Shown here piece by piece: positions 62,426-64,000 of a stretch of DNA of 64,000 nt. Location of the stretch: the NCBI GenBank assembly GCA_014650415.1, contig BMUX01000004.1:558001-622000 (forward strand), written 5' to 3'. Numbering within the stretch: position 1 is the first letter of the stretch; each line of letters begins with the position of its first letter. Source of the stretch: Streptomyces spiroverticillatus (GTDB lineage: Bacteria > Actinomycetota > Actinomycetes > Streptomycetales > Streptomycetaceae). Both the position numbers and the translations under genes were made by a program. The notes below the pieces were generated by a model. It was not told the origin of the DNA and ran no database searches. It saw only the letters and a program-made list of their open reading frames with translations.

Positions 62426-64000
62426 ATGACCCACCCAGACGCCTCGGGCTCCCCCGACGCCACTTCGCACCTCACCGACCTCACCGACCGCTCGGACCTC
62501 CGCGCCGCCGCCGATTCCGTGCTCGCCCGTCTCGTCGGCGACCCGAGCGGCACGGCCCGGCTGCGTGAGGACCAGTGGCGGGCCATCGAGGCGCTGGTCG
62601 CGGACAAGCGCCGGGCGCTGGTGGTGCAGCGGACCGGCTGGGGCAAGTCCGCGGTGTACTTCGTGGCGACGTCACTGCTGCGCGCGCAGGGCAGCGGGCC
62701 GACCGTGATCGTCTCTCCGCTGCTGGCCCTGATGCGCAACCAGGTCGAGGCCGCGGCTCGCGCGGGCGTCCGGGCGCGCACGATCAACTCCTCCAACCCC
62801 GAGGAGTGGGACACCGTCCAGGCCGAGATCGCCGACGGCACGGTCGACGTCCTCCTGGTGTCTCCGGAACGCCTGAACAATCCCGATTTCCGGGACCATG
62901 TCCTGCCCAAGCTGTCCGCCGCCACCGGTCTCCTGGTGGTCGACGAGGCGCACTGCATCTCCGACTGGGGCCACGACTTCCGCCCCGACTACCGGCGCCT
63001 GCGCACCATGCTGGCCGAGCTGCCGGCGGGCGTGCCCGTGCTGGCCACCACCGCCACCGCCAACTCCCGGGTGACCGCCGACGTCGCCGAGCAGCTCGGC
63101 ACGGGTGCGGGCACGGACGCGCTGGTGCTGCGCGGCCCGCTGGACCGCGAGAGCCTGAGCCTGGCCGTCCTCCAACTCCCGGACGCCGCCAGCAGGTTGG
63201 CGTGGCTCGCCGACCACCTGCACGAGCTGCCGGGCTCCGGGATCATCTACACGCTGACCGTCGCCGCCGCCGAGGAGGTCACCGCGTACCTGCGCCAGCG
63301 CGGGCACACGGTCGCCTCGTACACCGGGCGCACGGAGAACGCCGACCGGATGCAGGCGGAGGAGGACCTGCTCGCCAACCGGGTCAAGGCACTGGTGGCG
63401 ACCTCCGCGCTGGGCATGGGCTTCGACAAGCCCGACCTCGGTTTCGTGGTGCACCTGGGTTCGCCGTCGTCCCCCATCGCGTACTACCAGCAGGTGGGCC
63501 GTGCGGGCCGAGGCGTGGAGCATGCGGAGGTGCTGCTGCTCCCCGGCAAGGAGGACGAGGCGATCTGGAAGTACTTCGCCTCGGTGTCCTTCCCTCCCGA
63601 AGAGCTCGTACGGCGCACGCTCGACGCCCTCGCGCACTCCCCCAAGCCGCTGTCCCTGCCCGCCCTCGAGCCCATGGTGGACCTGCGGCGGACCCGCCTG
63701 GAGGCGATGCTCAAGGTCCTCGACGTGGACGGCGCGGTGCACCGGACCAAGGGCGGCTGGACCTCCACCGGACAGCCCTGGGTGTACGACGCCGAGCGGT
63801 ACGCGTGGGTCGCCCGCCAGCGCCAGGCCGAGCAGCAGGCGATGCGGGAGTACGCGGCGACGACGGGCTGCCGGATGGAGTTCCTGCGCCGCCAGCTGGA
63901 CGACGAGCAGGCCGCCCCGTGCGGCCGGTGCGACAACTGCGCGGGCACCCGCTTCAAGGCGGAGGTCTCCGACGCCGCCTTGGACGCGGCGCGCGGCGAA
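62426..64000 (+). CDS. recQ: RecQ family ATP-dependent DNA helicase (partial, 3' end outside window)
   Basis: 525 codons in the window, open to the edge. Superfamily 2 helicase motifs: QW.AIE (motif 0), QRTGWGKSAVYF (motif I, with W in place of the common G), VDEAHCISDWGHDFRP (motif II and aromatic loop), ATTATA (motif III) and QVGRAGRG (motif VI). A RecQ zinc-binding domain follows (Cys in TTGCRMEFLRRQ, then CGRCDNCAG near the end). ATG at 62426 was chosen as the first start after GGGG; a short acidic Asp/Thr-rich leader (about 25 residues) precedes the helicase core. It unwinds DNA in repair and recombination. Confidence 0.92.
   Translation, partial: MTHPDASGSPDATSHLTDLTDRSDLRAAADSVLARLVGDPSGTARLREDQWRAIEALVADKRRALVVQRTGWGKSAVYFVATSLLRAQGSGPTVIVSPLLALMRNQVEAAARAGVRARTINSSNPEEWDTVQAEIADGTVDVLLVSPERLNNPDFRDHVLPKLSAATGLLVVDEAHCISDWGHDFRPDYRRLRTMLAELPAGVPVLATTATANSRVTADVAEQLGTGAGTDALVLRGPLDRESLSLAVLQLPDAASRLAWLADHLHELPGSGIIYTLTVAAAEEVTAYLRQRGHTVASYTGRTENADRMQAEEDLLANRVKALVATSALGMGFDKPDLGFVVHLGSPSSPIAYYQQVGRAGRGVEHAEVLLLPGKEDEAIWKYFASVSFPPEELVRRTLDALAHSPKPLSLPALEPMVDLRRTRLEAMLKVLDVDGAVHRTKGGWTSTGQPWVYDAERYAWVARQRQAEQQAMREYAATTGCRMEFLRRQLDDEQAAPCGRCDNCAGTRFKAEVSDAALDAARGE

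Overview
The window is a piece of a Streptomyces chromosome. The base composition is very GC-rich, with strong third-position G/C preference in every real gene. It carries the Streptomyces principal sigma factor gene hrdB next to the sporulation regulator whiH, topoisomerase IV genes, ptsH with a DasR-like operator, and a c-di-AMP (ydaO-type) riboswitch ahead of an M23 peptidase. From about 26 kb to the right end, gene content and order look like the conserved Streptomyces core (S. coelicolor whiH/hrdB/parE/parC/ptsH neighbourhood, from memory). From the left end to about 26 kb the content is accessory or semi-accessory.

Left region (1-7.6 kb). A partial E1-like leader-binding protein of a thiazole/oxazole-modified (TOMM/LAP) peptide pathway runs off the left edge. 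It is translationally coupled to an ABC-2 permease and an ATPase, and a truncated-looking M50-type membrane protein precedes them. Next to these are two coupled ABC exporter half-transporters and a divergent TetR regulator. A perfect 16-bp inverted repeat between exporter and regulator is the obvious operator.

Polymorphic toxin locus (7.6-16.3 kb, minus strand). A 928-residue ESX-type secreted toxin with a PD-(D/E)XK nuclease tip is followed by its Imm49-type immunity gene. Downstream lies an orphan cassette: a decayed second toxin with a related nuclease tip, its own intact Imm49 gene, a decayed third Imm49 gene, and an unrecognised 212-residue gene. The cassette shares a 529-bp near-identical block with the full-length toxin and is bounded by a 177-bp direct repeat of the Imm49 3' end. 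It carries an IS701-type transposase remnant and a linker segment that lies in inverted orientation. This is the most unusual part of the window.

Type VII (ESX) locus (15.9-26.1 kb). Two small WXG100/ESAT-6-like proteins and a small alpha-helical partner lie on the minus strand with the toxin. A divergent plus-strand operon encodes a small membrane protein, EccD, an EspI-like MinD ATPase, EccC and a DUF6177-type protein. EccB, EccE and a mycosin are not present here.

Core region (26.1-64 kb). In order it encodes: thymidine kinase; a type I phosphodiesterase; a DUF5998-type protein; a GNAT/acyl-CoA synthetase-like protein acetyltransferase; HPr; a GntR regulator; the riboswitch-controlled M23 peptidase; an M16 peptidase pair; parC; a CobW GTPase; a small accessory patch (41.3-42.3 kb); a CitA-like kinase; DUF485 plus ActP-like acetate permease; a LuxR/DesK-type two-component pair; parE; a DUF7455-type protein; a trypsin-like protease; hrdB; whiH; a fused ABC protein; a Nudix protein; an amylo-1,6-glucosidase-like protein; a DUF4192 protein; and a RecQ helicase that runs off the right edge. 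Family names and numbers (DUFs, Imm49, PatA and similar) come from recognition of the sequences, not from a database search.
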